DNA of 7,234 nucleotides, taken from the NCBI GenBank assembly GCA_944324205.1, contig CALUVK010000073.1, positions 1 through 7,234 on the forward strand, written 5' to 3'. Origin of the DNA: Candidatus Gastranaerophilales bacterium (GTDB lineage: Bacteria; Cyanobacteriota; Vampirovibrionia; Gastranaerophilales; Gastranaerophilaceae). The notes beneath the pieces were generated by a model. The model was not told the origin of the DNA. It made no database searches and saw nothing but the letters and a program-made list of their open reading frames with translations. Positions 4,754 to 7,234 of this stretch are shown piece by piece. Both the position numbers and the translations under genes were made by a program. How positions within the stretch are numbered: position 1 is the stretch's first letter; each line of letters opens with the position of its first letter.

Positions 4754-6595
4754 ATGAGCTTATTAGGAGAAATTAAAAATTTCATAAAAACAGAGCTTTT
4801 GGGTATTGAAAATAATACTCCTGTACATTCTGCTCCAAAAGAAAAAGACAGTACTCCAATTATTACATGTAAAAATGTCGGTAAAAATGAAGATGTTCTG
4901 GAAAAACAAGAGACAAAAGAAAACCAAACAATAAAAACAGCAGGGTGTTTGAGCCTCGGCGCATTAAAAGAGAACCTTAAGAATCTGGGTATAAAATATA
5001 GTTTTACGTCTAAAGAATTCAAGCCGGAGGGGCTTATTAAAAAGCTAACAGGCCTTTCTGATGATGAGTTTAACAAACTTTCTGCCGAAGATAGAACCCG
5101 TATTCAAAATGCCGTTGCTTATGCAATGAAAGAATACAGTGAAATGTCAAAAAAGGGTCTTGTTAACAAAGATGCCGGCATTGAACAGCTTACAGTTGAA
5201 TTTAGTAAATTAGTTTATGAAGCTTTAACAAGCGGTGCTTTTAAAAATGTTCAGGATTACAGTGAAGCAGTCGGAGATATTAACAAAGAACTCGGTGAAA
5301 ACTTCAAAAATCTTTCAATAGAAGAACAGAGGAAAACATTAAAAGCTAAAAGAGCAGCTGATGATAGAGCTTTAGAAACAGAACTCGTGCAAGCTGATAA
5401 TTTACCGCAGTCAGAGCAAGAAGGGGCAAAAAACAGGATAATAACCCGCCATCGCTTTGTACGGCGCGGAAGATATATGCAGTTAGCAACGCAGCAAAAA
5501 TCTGAAACCGCTATGAACGGTTTAGTTATATTAAAATCAGATGATATAGCCTGGGGTGCTAAAACGACTCTCAGCACAAGATGTTCAGAAAAAGAAAGAA
5601 CCCAAACTGCTGATTATGCAGATTATAGTTTTACAAAAGGATTGATTAAAGACTTCAAAACTTTTAATGATGAGATTAAACCCGAATCACTAAAAGCTTA
5701 TTCTTGCACAATTGTAACGTTTAAATCAGAAGAAGGAGTAAAATCATACCAGCAAAGTTATGTTGACGACAGAAATAAATATGAAAAAGCTATTGAAAAA
5801 CAGGCAAGAGGCGAAGCATTAACAGCAGAAGAACAAGAACTTCTTACGATTATGAGTAATGATTATTATACAGCAACTGCCCAAGCTATTGGTGAAGGTG
5901 CTCTTAATAACGTAAACATGACCTCTTCTGAAAAAGCGGAATTCATTAACCAATGGGAGAATGACGCAAGAAAATATTCTGATTACGCCATTGTAACCCG
6001 GGATGTAAAAGATGCTCTCGCAACAAATCCACAATATAAAGAAATTGCTGACAAATTAGAAAAGATAAAAATCACAGAGGCTAACAAAACTGCAGCAAAC
6101 AGAAACAAAAAAGAAGAAACTAAAGAGGCCGGCAAAACTAATTATAAAGAAGTCATTTACTCTGATAAGAGTGATGGTAAAGCTATCTTAAAACCTACAC
6201 AAAAGGGTAAAAACATACCTAAAATAGTTTCAAATCCTCTAAAAAATAAAACAAAAAACAATATCTGCAATAATCCTATTATTGTTGCAACAGAGGTAAA
6301 AAAACTGGGAATTGAAGAAGCAATTGAAAACTATGGAAAAGCTGATGTAATTACAGCTATTCTTGACGATAACAGCTTAAAACATCTGCGCCCGCTGCTT
6401 GCAACAATAATCAAATCTTATGATAAAAATTCTATAAAAGAAATTGCTGCAAATTGTTCGGATAGTGCATTTGTTTATATTTGTTCAATAGTTGACGGCG
6501 ATATGATTGCCGAGTTAACCGAAAACAGGCGTGATTTATGCTTCGCTGCAAGAAATCAAATAGAAAATATGGAAAAAGAATATGAAACTGCTTAA
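4754..6595 (+). CDS. Unknown helical protein, second tandem paralogue (613 aa)
   Basis: I do not recognise this family. It appears to be a divergent paralogue of the 601-residue protein just upstream. Shared landmarks in the same order are K-N-L-G (76-79), then T-G-L (99-101) and L-S (109-110). Next come K-S-E-E-G-V (324-329), a long helix and the turn G-E-A-L-T-A-E-E-Q (353-361), then a Y-Y-T-A-T segment with a Gly after it. The linker at 444-506 is low complexity like its counterpart, but strongly Lys/Asn-rich and basic instead of acidic. The C-terminal helical domain again starts near residue 507. The N-terminus differs: M-S-L-L-G-E-I-K-N-F-I-K begins a short amphipathic helix, followed by about 50 polar residues. 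An Arg-rich patch at 232-240 uses CGC/CGG codons that are rare in the rest of the gene. No signal peptide, membrane segment or catalytic motif is seen. The last 14 bases overlap the next gene. Confidence 0.9.
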   Translation: MSLLGEIKNFIKTELLGIENNTPVHSAPKEKDSTPIITCKNVGKNEDVLEKQETKENQTIKTAGCLSLGALKENLKNLGIKYSFTSKEFKPEGLIKKLTGLSDDEFNKLSAEDRTRIQNAVAYAMKEYSEMSKKGLVNKDAGIEQLTVEFSKLVYEALTSGAFKNVQDYSEAVGDINKELGENFKNLSIEEQRKTLKAKRAADDRALETELVQADNLPQSEQEGAKNRIITRHRFVRRGRYMQLATQQKSETAMNGLVILKSDDIAWGAKTTLSTRCSEKERTQTADYADYSFTKGLIKDFKTFNDEIKPESLKAYSCTIVTFKSEEGVKSYQQSYVDDRNKYEKAIEKQARGEALTAEEQELLTIMSNDYYTATAQAIGEGALNNVNMTSSEKAEFINQWENDARKYSDYAIVTRDVKDALATNPQYKEIADKLEKIKITEANKTAANRNKKEETKEAGKTNYKEVIYSDKSDGKAILKPTQKGKNIPKIVSNPLKNKTKNNICNNPIIVATEVKKLGIEEAIENYGKADVITAILDDNSLKHLRPLLATIIKSYDKNSIKEIAANCSDSAFVYICSIVDGDMIAELTENRRDLCFAARNQIENMEKEYETA

Positions 6596-7234
6596 AAGTA
6601 TTATTTACAATATATTATCTGTTCAGGAAAAAATCCTGCGCCATAAGCTATCTGCAACCCTTGGCGCAAAACATAGCTCTAAAAGAAAACGACTATATTC
6701 AAATGGCTGTACTCTTGATTTAAGTTCAATGGCAGAAGTTGAAAAACAAAAACTTGAAGAAGAACTGAATTTAATACTCAAGAAATACAATTATGAGCCA
6801 GAAAAAATCCTTGAATATATAAAAAAACAAGGAACAGATGTTTATTATCTGGATAAAGCATCTTCAAAACTTAATCCTATAGGAGAAAATGACGGTTTTA
6901 TTTATCCGGCATCCGGGCTTAAGGCTCTTTATTTATCATCGCTTGTTTCGAAAAAATTGACTCTTAAAACAAACGAAATGTTTATTCTCTCACACGGAGA
7001 GATAAATAAATACTATTTTATCTACCATTTTTATAACTGGTATGCATTTAAACATAATATTTCCGGTCTTGACCGCAATTCGCAGGAGCTATTAAAGAAA
7101 TACCTGTTTTCAGACGCTGATATGAATACGCTCCAGCTTTCTGAAATCTATCAGCTTAAAGATGCTATCAAGCAGGATAAAGCCTCAATTGAATTTGTAA
7201 TCAAGCTCTGCCGTAACTATGAAGGTACAAAACA
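6582..7234 (+). CDS. Unknown protein, N-terminal 217 residues (3' end outside window)
   Basis: A frame starting at ATG 6582 stays open for 217 codons to the end of the window, overlapping the preceding gene by 14 bases in another frame. Such an overlap, with only a weak purine-rich GGAAAAAG before the start, suggests translational coupling. The product is basic at the N-terminus, with a Lys/Arg cluster S-S-K-R-K-R at 32-37. A charged Glu/Lys helix follows at about 50-70, then a mixed Leu/Tyr/Phe/Lys-rich region including Y-Y-F-I-Y-H-F-Y-N-W-Y. No signal peptide, membrane span or known motif was recognised, and it shows no obvious likeness to the two upstream paralogues. Amino acid use and AT-rich codons match its neighbours, which supports a real gene. 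The next Met (residue 50) lacks a ribosome site. Function is unknown. Confidence 0.82.
   Translation, partial: MKLLKSIIYNILSVQEKILRHKLSATLGAKHSSKRKRLYSNGCTLDLSSMAEVEKQKLEEELNLILKKYNYEPEKILEYIKKQGTDVYYLDKASSKLNPIGENDGFIYPASGLKALYLSSLVSKKLTLKTNEMFILSHGEINKYYFIYHFYNWYAFKHNISGLDRNSQELLKKYLFSDADMNTLQLSEIYQLKDAIKQDKASIEFVIKLCRNYEGTK

Noticed and set aside
4636..5076. Minus-strand 146-codon frame over the intergenic palindrome and start of the second paralogue
   Set aside because: It is antisense to a well-supported gene, crosses the terminator palindrome and has Phe/Ser/Leu-rich shadow composition.
5257..6034. Minus-strand frames 5257-5577 and 5819-6034
   Set aside because: They are antisense shadows of the second paralogue with no ribosome site or recognisable motif.
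1..7234. CRISPR arrays, tRNA or rRNA genes, insertion sequences, preQ1 riboswitch near queE
   Set aside because: Read through on both strands; no regularly spaced repeats, RNA gene signatures, transposase frames or riboswitch-like leader were seen. queE has no leader at all.

Overview
This AT-rich, densely coded bacterial window has strong Shine-Dalgarno sequences (GGAGG, GAGGAG), overlapping or abutting genes and short intergenic gaps. Two genes have recognisable functions: the 3' end of a DnaJ-family co-chaperone gene and a complete queE. The rest is occupied by four genes I cannot assign to a named family. The host cannot be fixed from this window. The AT-rich composition, the housekeeping pair and the large acidic or lysine-rich proteins without signal peptides would fit an uncultured gut-type lineage such as the Gastranaerophilales (Vampirovibrionia/Melainabacteria). 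That is a guess from general impression and is not supported by any marker gene here.

Layout. Bases 1-1150 (+) are a housekeeping pair, the dnaJ C-terminal part followed one base later by queE with a GTG start. Bases 1151-2632 (-) encode a 493-residue acidic protein with two Gly/Ala-rich hydrophobic regions flanking a central helical region. Its stop codon abuts the queE stop codon with no base between them. Bases 2633-2825 are a 193-bp divergent regulatory region. It holds a 12-bp perfect inverted repeat with a 10-bp spacer, a strong but orphan SD-like sequence, and promoter-like AT-rich boxes. Bases 2826-4631 (+) and 4754-6595 (+) encode proteins of 601 and 613 residues that look like divergent tandem paralogues. 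Between them lies a perfect 30-bp GC-rich palindrome, probably a terminator, followed by a second copy of the 15-bp promoter-like box found before the first paralogue. From 6582 (+), overlapping the second paralogue by 14 bp, a further unknown gene runs off the window end.

How the genes may work together. DnaJ stimulates DnaK-type chaperones, and QueE makes the 7-deazaguanine precursor of queuosine; the two are probably only co-transcribed. The point of interest is the unassigned cluster from 1151 to 7234. It has two paralogues with the same upstream box and the same domain plan (N-terminal helical block, central helical block, low-complexity linker, C-terminal helical domain starting near residue 507). 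A divergent neighbour carries a similar short GE.LT..E helix-turn segment, and a further gene is translationally coupled downstream. Whether these form a system is inference; no catalytic motif was seen in any of them.
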